Shown here: piece after piece, positions 37,209 to 46,400 of the stretch
Layout: each line of letters opens with the position of its first letter
Numbering within the stretch: position 1 is the stretch's first letter
The notes under the pieces: model-generated
The model's input: the letters and a program-made list of their open reading frames with translations, nothing else
What the model was told of the DNA's origin: nothing
Database searches by the model: none
NCBI GenBank assembly: GCA_002387845.1
Contig: DGLB01000072.1
Location: forward strand, 63,717 to 127,716
Origin: Stenotrophomonas maltophilia
GTDB lineage: Bacteria; Pseudomonadota; Gammaproteobacteria; Xanthomonadales; Xanthomonadaceae
DNA: 64,000 bases
Direction: 5' to 3'
Program-made: the position numbers and the translations under genes

Positions 37209-40200
37209 TTATTTCTCGCGCCGCCAGTTCAGCGAGCCTCGGTTTTCCACCGTGCTCGATTCCAGTTCGAGGTCGAAGCCGCGGCGCAGCAGGTACTTTA
37301 GCGTGAGCACCGAGCCGCTGCCGACCATCGAGACGCCGTAGCCGATGTACAGCTTGGGCGAGATGTACTTGCCGAAGCCGATCACCGAACCGCCCAGCGC
37401 GCGCGACTGGCTTACGCCCGCGTCGTCCAGGCCCAGCTTCGCGCCCAGCTGCGAGGCCAGCAGGCCGCTGCCCGCCGACAACGCCGCCGAGGCCGCCGTC
37501 ACCTGCTGGGTCTGGTCGCTGCTCGCATTGGTCAGGCTGCGGCCCAGCACCAGGTAGGCCAGCGCTTCGGACTGCGACATCGCCGGTTCCGACCACACAT
37601 CCACGCGCGGCGATTGCGCACGTCCGGTCACATCGATGCCCGCCGTCACATCGCCGATCCGCCGTTCCGCACGAATGTTGATGCGCGGGTCGCTCACCGC
37701 GTTGTAGTTCCAGTTGAGGTTGCCACGGGTGATGGTCAGGTCCTGCCCGTACGCCTTGTAGCGTCCGCGCACTTCCAGCGCACCGTTGGCCGTCATCTCC
37801 CGTCCCGGGCGCGCCCACACCTGCATCTTGCCGCCCAGTCCGCCCTTCAGGCCGAAGCCGGCCATGTTGACCTTGTCGCCCAGGCTCACGGTCAGGTCCA
37901 TGTCCAGCGGCGAGGTCGGCGTTTCCTCGGGGTCCGCCGGGTCCAGGATGACCACGTCTTCGGACACGGAGGTGCCGCGATCCAGCCGCTCCAGGTCGAT
38001 GTCCGCCTCCGGCACATGCACCTGGCCACGCAGCTCCATCGCCGTCTTGGCCAGCGTGAAGTTCAGATCCGGGTTGGCCACGATGCGCAGTTCCGGCGTG
38101 TTCGACAGCAGCACGTTTTCGCCGTGGATGTGCAGCTGCAGCGGCTGCGCGTCGCCGAACCACGACAACCCGCCGTCCACGAACAAGGTGCCCTTGCCCG
38201 AGTTCGCCTGCGCCTGGATCTTCGCCGATCCGTCCGGCTGCGCGGTGAAGCTGCCCGAGCCCTGGTCGAAGCTCAGCCCCAGCGCCGGGAATTCGCCCTT
38301 GAAGTTGCTCAGCTTGGCCTCGCCGCCCAGCGACGGTTGGCCGCGCGTGCCGCGCAGACTGACGTGACCTTCAATCAAGCCGGTCGGTCGCACGATGTCC
38401 GGCGAGAACAGCTCCAGCCAGTACAGCCGCGACATGTTGAGGTATAGCTCACCGTTGAGCGGCGCGCTGGCCTCCCACCCGGTCTGGAACTTCGCATCAA
38501 CGAAGCCGTTGCCCTGGAAGCCCACGCCCAGCTTGCCCACGATCTGCGCCGGGCTCATGTCGACGCTGGCCGAGAACTGGTCATAGCGCACCAGCTCGCC
38601 ACGCGCGTTGTCGCCCAGGCGGATGCCGCCTTCCATCGACGCGATCCGCACGCTGCCTTCCCACGCGTTGCCACGCGGGCGGATGCGACCGTCCAGGGTC
38701 AACTCGCCGCGCAGGTAGATGCGTCGACCCGACTGCGGCGGCAACCACGGCTGCACCAGCGCCAGCGGCAGCGCGTCACCGCGCACCACCAGCCCATCGC
38801 GCGGCCAGTTGGCGCTGGCGCACAGCGCGCCACCGGTGGCCGCGCCCAGGCAGGTGTCACTGAGCGTGAAGTTGCTGCCCTGCACGGCGAACGTTGCCGG
38901 GCCGCGCAGGTCCCAGGCATCGCCCTTGACCGGCGCGATGTTCAACTGCGAAAGATCGCCGCGCCACGCGTTGCCCTGCTGGCGCACCCCGCCCTGCAAC
39001 GCCACCGCGCCCAGTTCGTTGCGCGCCTGCGCATCCAGTCGCAGGTTGGACACACTGCCACGCGCGTTGACGCTCAGCGTGTCCAGCAGCATGCCCACCT
39101 GCACCGCCGTGCCTTGCAGCGCCAGCGTACCGTTGTCCCCCTGCCACGGCAGGCGGCCCTTGAGGCTGACCGACTCCGCGCTGTAGTCGCCGTAACGCAG
39201 GCCATTGCCGACCAGGTCGGCGGTGATGTCCGGTGCCGTACGCGGCCCGCGTACCTGCACCGAACCGCGCAGCGTGCCGCTGTTGCCGGGCAGCAGGTCA
39301 TCCAGTTGCACCGGGTCCAGCTGCGCCTGCACGTCCAGGCGGTCGCCCACGCTGCCCTTGGCGGTCAGGCGGCTGTTGCCCACCGCCAGCCGCACGTCGC
39401 CCTCGCCCTGGGTGCCGCGAAGGGCGAAGCGGCCCTGCGCATCGACCGAGCGGCTGCGCAGCGTGCCCTTGATTCCCGGCACGTCCACGGTGGCTTCATA
39501 GGATGGCGCGGTGCCGGGGGCGCTGCCTGCAGGCGGCGGCAGCTGTCGGCCCTTGGACGCCAGCGAACCGGACAGACGCCCGTCCCAGCCCGGCACGAAG
39601 TAACCCGGGTCGAACCCGGCCAGCTTCGCCGCCACGTCCCAGTCCAGCTGCGGAGCCCAGGCCACCTGGCCGGTGGCGTCCAGCGTTCCGCCCGGGGTCT
39701 TGGCCTGCAGCTGCTTGATCTGCGCGGCCTGGTCGCTGCCGCGGATGTCGAACTGCAGGTCGGCGCTCTGCTGTTCACGCTCGACCGAGGCCTCGCCCAC
39801 CGCCGCCCATTGCTTCAAGGTGCCGGCCAGGCCCATCCGGGCTTCCTTCAGGGTCACCGGCACCGGCGCGGCCGCGCCCGGGGTGGTCGGATCGGCTGCA
39901 GGCACATAGGTGAGATCGTTGGCGACGATGGAGAAGCGCAGGCTGGCGTTTTCGCGGTCGCTGAAGTCGGCCTTGCCCTGCAACCGGGCCTGCCCACCGA
40001 AGCCCTTGATCACCAGCGGCGACACGGTCAGCACCTGGTCGGCCAGGCCGACGTTGGACGGCGCGAGCTCAACGACCAGATCGCCCTGCTGCACCCGGCC
40101 CTGCAGGTGCGCCTGCCCGCCCTTGCCGCTGGCCTGGAAATCCAGCGACAGCGGGGTGCTGGTGCTGGCATCCATGCCCGGTACCAGCAGCGCCAGGTCA

Positions 40201-41054
40201 AGCGCCTTGCTGCGCGCACTGGCCTTCCACACGGGGTCGGTGCGGCCCTCGAAGATCAGGCTGGCCTGCAGCGGCTCCGGCGCATGGCCGGCCAGCGCCA
40301 CTTCCATCCGCCCCAGGTTGCCGCGCGCCACCAGCCCCAGCCGGGCCGGCGTACGGCCGCGCGGCGCGGGCATCAGCGCGCTGACGGTGATATCGGTGGA
40401 GTAGTCGTTGCGCGGCACGTAGCGGCCATCGACACGGAAGTCGCCCATGTCGCTGTCCACCACCAGCTGCTTGGCGCGGAACTCGCCATTGGCCATTTCC
40501 AGCCCGCCGCGCACCTTGTCGATGTTGATCAACGGCTCGCCGGCCTGGGTGATGCGGAAACCGTCGATGGTGATGGTGTCGACCTGGATCGCCAGCGGCA
40601 TTTCGATCTGCGGCAGCGACTCCGGCCACGACGGCATCTCGAATGGCTCGTCACTCTTGGCCAGATTCAAGCTGGCATCGGTCAGCTGCAGCGCGTCCAG
40701 CTGCAGCTTGCGGCCCAGCAGCGGGCGCAGGTCGGGGTCGAGGTAGGCGCGCTTGGCGGTGAAATGGATGTCGTCGTAACGGAAGTCCAGGTCGTGCAGC
40801 ACCAGCGGCCCGGCCAGCGGACCGTCAACCTTGCTCCACTGCAGCGTGGCCCCGACCGGCAGGCGTGCCATCACCTGGGCAAGCAGCACGTCGCGACCGG
40901 CCACGGTCTGCAGCAGCCAGTACAGCAGCAGCAGGAACAGCAGGCCCAGGCCCAGCGCGGTGAAGCCCGACCACGCCCAGAAGCGGCGCTTGCGGTAGAA
41001 GCGCACGCGCGGTGGGGCGATCTTGTTCTGCGGGGTGGGCGTGGGCGTGCTCAC
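37209..41054 (-). CDS. tamB: Translocation and assembly module subunit TamB
   Basis: Inner-membrane-anchored periplasmic protein of 1281 residues that partners TamA in outer-membrane assembly and lipid transport. One N-terminal membrane helix (about 30-50) is followed by a long beta-rich AsmA-like taco fold and the conserved C-terminal DUF490 region, ending in a strand pattern LKYLLRRGFDLELES. The GTG start overlaps the tamA stop by four bases (GTGA), so the two are coupled. Length and order tamA-tamB are as expected for Xanthomonadaceae. Confidence 0.93.
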   Translation of the reverse strand: MSTPTPTPQNKIAPPRVRFYRKRRFWAWSGFTALGLGLLFLLLLYWLLQTVAGRDVLLAQVMARLPVGATLQWSKVDGPLAGPLVLHDLDFRYDDIHFTAKRAYLDPDLRPLLGRKLQLDALQLTDASLNLAKSDEPFEMPSWPESLPQIEMPLAIQVDTITIDGFRITQAGEPLINIDKVRGGLEMANGEFRAKQLVVDSDMGDFRVDGRYVPRNDYSTDITVSALMPAPRGRTPARLGLVARGNLGRMEVALAGHAPEPLQASLIFEGRTDPVWKASARSKALDLALLVPGMDASTSTPLSLDFQASGKGGQAHLQGRVQQGDLVVELAPSNVGLADQVLTVSPLVIKGFGGQARLQGKADFSDRENASLRFSIVANDLTYVPAADPTTPGAAAPVPVTLKEARMGLAGTLKQWAAVGEASVEREQQSADLQFDIRGSDQAAQIKQLQAKTPGGTLDATGQVAWAPQLDWDVAAKLAGFDPGYFVPGWDGRLSGSLASKGRQLPPPAGSAPGTAPSYEATVDVPGIKGTLRSRSVDAQGRFALRGTQGEGDVRLAVGNSRLTAKGSVGDRLDVQAQLDPVQLDDLLPGNSGTLRGSVQVRGPRTAPDITADLVGNGLRYGDYSAESVSLKGRLPWQGDNGTLALQGTAVQVGMLLDTLSVNARGSVSNLRLDAQARNELGAVALQGGVRQQGNAWRGDLSQLNIAPVKGDAWDLRGPATFAVQGSNFTLSDTCLGAATGGALCASANWPRDGLVVRGDALPLALVQPWLPPQSGRRIYLRGELTLDGRIRPRGNAWEGSVRIASMEGGIRLGDNARGELVRYDQFSASVDMSPAQIVGKLGVGFQGNGFVDAKFQTGWEASAPLNGELYLNMSRLYWLELFSPDIVRPTGLIEGHVSLRGTRGQPSLGGEAKLSNFKGEFPALGLSFDQGSGSFTAQPDGSAKIQAQANSGKGTLFVDGGLSWFGDAQPLQLHIHGENVLLSNTPELRIVANPDLNFTLAKTAMELRGQVHVPEADIDLERLDRGTSVSEDVVILDPADPEETPTSPLDMDLTVSLGDKVNMAGFGLKGGLGGKMQVWARPGREMTANGALEVRGRYKAYGQDLTITRGNLNWNYNAVSDPRINIRAERRIGDVTAGIDVTGRAQSPRVDVWSEPAMSQSEALAYLVLGRSLTNASSDQTQQVTAASAALSAGSGLLASQLGAKLGLDDAGVSQSRALGGSVIGFGKYISPKLYIGYGVSMVGSGSVLTLKYLLRRGFDLELESSTVENRGSLNWRREK

Positions 41055-42835
41055 AGGTCCGCTCCGATGTTCAGGTACAGCTGGAACTGCGAATCCGGGT
41101 TGTTCAGGCCGTGGGCGATATCCACCCGCACCGGGCCCACCGGCGACTTCCAGCGCACGCCGAAGCCCACGCCGGTGTGCAGGTCGATGGTGTTGTCGAA
41201 GGCACTACCGGTGTCCACGAATACCGCTGCGCCCCATGGGCCGCCGTTGAAGTAGTGCTCGTACTCGGCCGAACCGACCACCAGGTTCTTCGCGCCCAGC
41301 GCGTACTTGTCGGGCTCGGGGGTACGCGGACCCACTTCGCGGAAGGCGTAGCCGCGGATGCTGCGGTCGCCACCGGCGAAGAAGCGCAGGCTGGGGGGCA
41401 TCGCGACCAGGTCGCTGGTCCAGGTGGTGCCGCCTTCGCCGCGCAGGATCAGCCGGTTGCTGTCGCCGATCGGGATGTACCAGCGCAGCAGTACGTTGGC
41501 CTGCACGAAACTGGTGTCCGAACCGGCCCCTTCCACACCGCCGCGCACCGTGGCGCTGCCGCTCAGGCCTTTGCGCGGGAACAGGTTGTCGTCGACGTTG
41601 ACATAGTCGGCCACCAGCTGCGGGTACACCAGGGTGGACGTGTTGTAGATCGCGTTGGTGAACTCGGTGCCCGAGGCATAGCGCCAGCGCTCGCGCAGCG
41701 CGTTGACCGAGGCGATCAGGGTCCAGTTCTCGTTGAGCTGGCCGCTGCGGCTGCCGATCAGCTTGAAGTTGCGCAGGTCGATGTAGTCGGTCTGCTCGTC
41801 GTACGCGCTGGCGGTGAGCCCGTACCAGCCGTCCAGCCAGCGGAACGCCGGCACCCGGTAGCTGACCACCAGACTCTTGCGCTTCTGCGCATAGTCCAGC
41901 TGGGTGTTCATCTTGTGGCCGCGGTTGTTCAGGAAGCGGCGCTCGATGCCGCCGCGCACACCCGCCCCGCTCTCGCTGCCGTAGCTGACACCGGCGGTGT
42001 AGATGGTGCGCTTGGCGCGGGTGAGGTTCACGTCCACCGGCACATTGCCGTTGTCATCGGCCTGGTCCGGGCGCGGCTGGATGTCGATGGTGCTGAAGTA
42101 GTCCAGCTTGGTCAGCGACTCGCGCAGGCGGTCCAGCTTGCCTTCGTGGTAGTAGCTGCCGGTGTCCCAGTACACCAGCGGGTCGAACAGCTTGTCGACG
42201 AAGTAGTCCTGGTTGAAGCGGATCTCGCCCATGTTGTAGCGGCGTCCGCTGTCCCAGGTGAGGTCGATGTCGGCGGCGTTCTCGGCACGGGTGATTTCCA
42301 CCCGGCGCTCGGTGTAGTCGGCGTCGAAGTAACCGCGCTCGGCCAGGCGGCGGGTGATGACGATCTTGCTGGCTTCGTAGGTGGTGTGCTCGAAGCGCTG
42401 GCCCTTGCGCGGGCGGAAATTCTCCAGATCATCCTGCAGGTACTGGTCCAGCTGGGCCGGGCCGGTGATGTCGATGTGCTCGCGGCGCACCAGGGTGGGC
42501 GGGCCCTTCTCGACATGGATGACCACGCGCAGGGTGTCGCCCTCGCGTGGGCTTTCCACGGTGATCTTCGGGTTGTAGAACCCGAACGGCTCCAGCGCCT
42601 GCCGGGTCTGGCGCTCGGCCTGCGAGAGCAGGTACTCCAGGCGCGACTCGCCCTGCACCTGGCCGATGGTGTCGTACAGCGACAGCGAGACCTCGATGTT
42701 CTCGATCATCTCGGCGTCGTCGCCCTTGTCCAATCCCTTGATGTCCACCTTCTCGATGGTGCCGCGCGCGTGCGCCGCCGAAGTGGCGAGAAGGGCCAGC
42801 ACCATCAGGGGGAGGGCGTATTTCGTTGGCTGCAT
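41051..42835 (-). CDS. tamA: Translocation and assembly module subunit TamA
   Basis: Outer-membrane BamA/Omp85-family protein of 594 residues. A signal peptide (SAAHARG near 24) precedes three POTRA domains (about 25-275) and a 16-strand barrel. The Omp85 signature RGY appears as SIRGYAFREVGP. The C-terminus is the usual NIGADL-type strand. It forms a complex with TamB, which follows in the same operon. Upstream is a palindrome and then the toxin-immunity locus on the same strand, but 86 bases separate them. Confidence 0.95.
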   Translation of the reverse strand: MQPTKYALPLMVLALLATSAAHARGTIEKVDIKGLDKGDDAEMIENIEVSLSLYDTIGQVQGESRLEYLLSQAERQTRQALEPFGFYNPKITVESPREGDTLRVVIHVEKGPPTLVRREHIDITGPAQLDQYLQDDLENFRPRKGQRFEHTTYEASKIVITRRLAERGYFDADYTERRVEITRAENAADIDLTWDSGRRYNMGEIRFNQDYFVDKLFDPLVYWDTGSYYHEGKLDRLRESLTKLDYFSTIDIQPRPDQADDNGNVPVDVNLTRAKRTIYTAGVSYGSESGAGVRGGIERRFLNNRGHKMNTQLDYAQKRKSLVVSYRVPAFRWLDGWYGLTASAYDEQTDYIDLRNFKLIGSRSGQLNENWTLIASVNALRERWRYASGTEFTNAIYNTSTLVYPQLVADYVNVDDNLFPRKGLSGSATVRGGVEGAGSDTSFVQANVLLRWYIPIGDSNRLILRGEGGTTWTSDLVAMPPSLRFFAGGDRSIRGYAFREVGPRTPEPDKYALGAKNLVVGSAEYEHYFNGGPWGAAVFVDTGSAFDNTIDLHTGVGFGVRWKSPVGPVRVDIAHGLNNPDSQFQLYLNIGADL

Positions 42836-42848
42836 GGGGACAGGATAG

Positions 42849-42880
42849 CGGGAACGGGCTTGAAGCCAAGCCCGTTCCCG
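42849..42880. terminator. Palindrome between candidate immunity gene and tamA
   Basis: Thirteen-base arms (CGGGAACGGGCTT and complement) around a 6-base loop lie downstream of the candidate immunity gene. A T-rich stretch follows only on the plus strand, so its use as a minus-strand terminator is uncertain. Confidence 0.5.
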
Positions 42881-42921
42881 TTCTTTGTCATCTCCGGTGC
42901 TGCGCTGGCATCACGCCATGT

Positions 42922-43425
42922 TCACATTGCGGGCAACTGGTCCTTGAAGGCTATCCAGTCCATCGCATCGGTCACGTAGATGTCATAGGGGCCGCCGGTG
43001 ACGGTTCCCGACTCGATGGTGATGGCGTAGTACTCCAGGTCCTTCGCCCCCTGGCGGCAGACGTAGTAGGTATCGCCGACGTCCTGGCAATCCAACATCC
43101 CGAACACAAGGGCTTCCTTCTTCAAAGCTAGATTGGTCTTTCCAGGCACAACACCGGCAGCATGCCGTGCTGATTCCACTTTTCTGGTCACAATGTCCGA
43201 ATCCTTCCCGAGGAAGCCAAATGCCAGGTAGGGTTCAAGCTTGAGCAGCAGCTCGTCCCGATACCCGCCACGCGCATCTGGATCAGGTCCACCGAAGTAC
43301 ACATCCGCACTCTGCAACCCTTGAAGTTCCCGTTCTGGAAGCTGGATCTCTTTTAGTTTGTTCGACTCGGGACCTAGGTAACCAACGCGAGCGGGACCTG
43401 GGCCAGGCTTGCCTTCAATGTTCAT
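42922..43425 (-). CDS. Candidate immunity protein for the adjacent deaminase-like toxin
   Basis: No family recognised. 167 residues, no signal peptide or membrane segment, two cysteines (LDCQDVGDTYYVC) and a small globular look. The ATG lies 7 bases after the toxin stop, with GAGG five bases upstream, so the two genes must share a transcript. Small, unrelated-looking genes directly behind polymorphic toxins are usually immunity genes. The role is inferred from position only; it could also be a chaperone. Confidence 0.6.
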   Translation of the reverse strand: MNIEGKPGPGPARVGYLGPESNKLKEIQLPERELQGLQSADVYFGGPDPDARGGYRDELLLKLEPYLAFGFLGKDSDIVTRKVESARHAAGVVPGKTNLALKKEALVFGMLDCQDVGDTYYVCRQGAKDLEYYAITIESGTVTGGPYDIYVTDAMDWIAFKDQLPAM

Positions 43426-43432
43426 ACCGACC

Positions 43433-46400
43433 TCAGAATTCGTTGGTTTCGGTGGGCACCCACAAGCGCGGTACCGGCTCTTCCATCGGGCGTCGCTTGA
43501 AATCTTCCTCCAACCACTGGCGCGTCTCAGGCGTGTTCATTTCAGTGCGGGCCCGAGCCCGCATTTCGCCTTCCGGAACGCCCTCCAGTTCCCATCGATC
43601 CCGATTCTTCTCGATGACGCGATTCAGTTTCTGATCCATGACCCACTGCTTCCGCTGTCCATTGTTCTCGTAGCGGTACAGGACCTTCAGATCCAGGCCC
43701 GGCATCTTCGCCATGAGCTTTCTCAGCCGACCGTCACAACTCACTTCGCAGGGATTCATCTCGGTGATCATATAGAGCGTCCCCGTCAGGGATGTGATCG
43801 CCGCCGGATCGCTCCCCCACAGCTTCGGAGACAGCTCGGGAAGCGCGGAGGAAAGTGCCTTGAACCAGTTGTCGAGAATCTTCCCCTCGCTGCATGACCG
43901 GATCTGATAGACGCGGTACGTCCCGGGTTTAAGGTAACGTGCGTTGCCGGGAAGCAGGCTGGCGTGGCCAATATGCTGCTGCAACACAGGCGAGTAGTGC
44001 GACATATCGAGAAGAACGATCTCATCATCCGTGAGCTCAGACAGTGCAACCACCTCACTCGTCCCCGGCCGCGTCACGCGAAGGTCTTCCTCGGTCAGCA
44101 CGATCTTCTGCGATGCCTGATTTTTCTCTGCATTGCGGCCAGCGAGCACGGGAAGCAGATCAGCCCCCATGGCGTAGTCTTCCTGATACCAGCCAGAAAG
44201 AGTCGGACTGTCCAATGCCTCTTCTTCCGGAACGAGAACGCGTCGTACCGGGACGCCTTCGACCAATCCCTCGGTTGCGAGCAGAGGCCGCGGATTGCCG
44301 CTTCCCGCCGTTCCCTGCACTGGGAAGTTCTCGGAAAATACGATCGGGACACCTTGGTAACTCAGGTCCTCAAACTTGTAGGAGGCAAAATTCATGATGT
44401 CGAAACTCTTCAGGCTTCCGAAGGGCTTCTGTTCCAGTTCGTCCAATCGCTTCAGGTCATCCGGGCTCAACGTCTCCTTCTTCTTGGCCAGCTGTGCCTT
44501 CTTGATCTGAAGCTGCTTGAGTTCAACTTCCTCGGCAGAGAATATGGCGTGTTTTGCAGCCATGCTCTCCCTCACCTGCTGCATGACCTGGCCCAGTGCG
44601 TCCCGCTGCTCGACGTCATGCTCCGACAGCGAAATGGCCGGTGGCGGATCGCAATCGAGACTCCGCTTGACTATCTGCTTTCCTTTGCCGACCTTGGCTG
44701 GCACCGCGCAGCTCTGGGCCAGCGGGGTGTCCTTCATGTTCTCGACCACCCGGTCGCGAAGCGCGTAAGAACCGGGCAGATCCTGCTGGCCGGTCGGCGA
44801 CAGCTGGTCGTAGATGCCCTGCTGCCAGGTGCTGACCGGCTCCGACCCGCCCAGGGTGGTCGGACGACTGACCTGACCGTTGTTGGAGAACGTCAGCTTG
44901 CGTACAACGTTCTCCTTCTCATCCGGTCGCGTGAAGCTCAACACATTGCCCTGCCCGGTCGGATCCGATGTCACCCGCCAGGAGCGGCCGGGAAGCACCT
45001 TCTGCAGGTGACTACTCAGCTCCTGGACCTTGGAAGGCGAGTTGAACTGCCCATTGAGGACATGCTCACGTGTCTCGCGCTGACCTCGCTGCGCAAGAAT
45101 GTTGGCGACCTCTTTGCTGGTGCTGTCCGGGAACACCCACGACAGCGCCTTGTGCGCCAGCACCGGGTTCGAAGCCACCAGTGCCTCAGCCTCCTTCTTC
45201 GTCAGCATGGGGAAGTGCTTGATCAGGTTGTCCGCCGCCGTCGGCAGACGGTGCTGCGCGTTCACCCAGCGACTCCAGGACAGCAGGCTTTGCGCGGGGT
45301 CCTTGCCGATGATCGCAACCAGCTCGGCCTTCACCGTGGCGAACAACTTCTCGTTGCTGGTGTCCTGCGGCAGACCCAGACGCTGCAGCAGGGCGTCGAT
45401 GTCCGAGGCATCGATCAGCTGCTGCAACGTGGGCAGCTGCTTCGGCTCGGTGACTTCCACCATCATGCCCACCGGACCCTTGCCGAAGCGGGCACCGCGC
45501 GTCCATTCGCCCAGGTCCTGGGTGTAGGTTTCCACGCTCCTGCCATTGCCCAGCACCGGGCTGTCGGCCCAGGCCCGCATGATGATCGCTTCATCGCCCG
45601 GATTGCCCAGCGCGTCGGGGTTGAGGATGATCTGTTGGATGCGGCTTTCCATGGCCAGTTCCTGCACCTTCTGGCGCAGGTCCGGGCTCGGCGTGATACC
45701 CGGTCGGCGGATGCCGAACACCGCTTCAATTTCGTCCAGCTTCTCGGGCGGCAGCAGCTCGGCGTCCGGCACCTTCTCGATCCACGGATGCGCCTGCTTC
45801 GGCGGCAGCGGCGTGGTGCCATGCCCGCCGACGGTGCGCGGCGTGGTGATGTCCTTGCCGTCCCGGCTCTGCTTCGGTCGCTGCCACTGGCCGTCGGTGT
45901 ATTCCACCGGCGGGCCGACGGCATCCGGCTCATCCGGCATACGCAGGCGGCGGCCGTTTTCACCGTCGGCCACATACGACTCCACGAACTGCCCGTCCTG
46001 CTGGATGTAGTCGCGTCCGCCCTGGTGATAAAGCGTGCCGCCGTCGCTCAGCGGCTGCTCCAGCATCGGCAGGCCGGTGTCGCTGAGCTGCTGCCGCGAC
46101 GTGGCGAAACCGGCATTCACCCGACCGTCCGGCGCGAAGCCGCGGGCCTGGCGCTGCCACTGGTGCAGGGCCTGGGTGGCGTCGGAGACGGTGGAGAGGC
46201 CGCGCCGGCCCAGCTGGAACAGCAGCATGGGAATGTTCGCCAGGTTCATGACATCCACGGCGTCGACCACGCCGCCGCCGATCTGCCCGATGGCACCGTC
46301 GATGTCGCCGCGTTCCAGGAAGTCGGCACCGCTGGCGATGGCGTCCCCCACCAGTGCCAGCGTGCTGCTGGCGCAGACGGCGGCCGCCGCGCCCGCTGTT

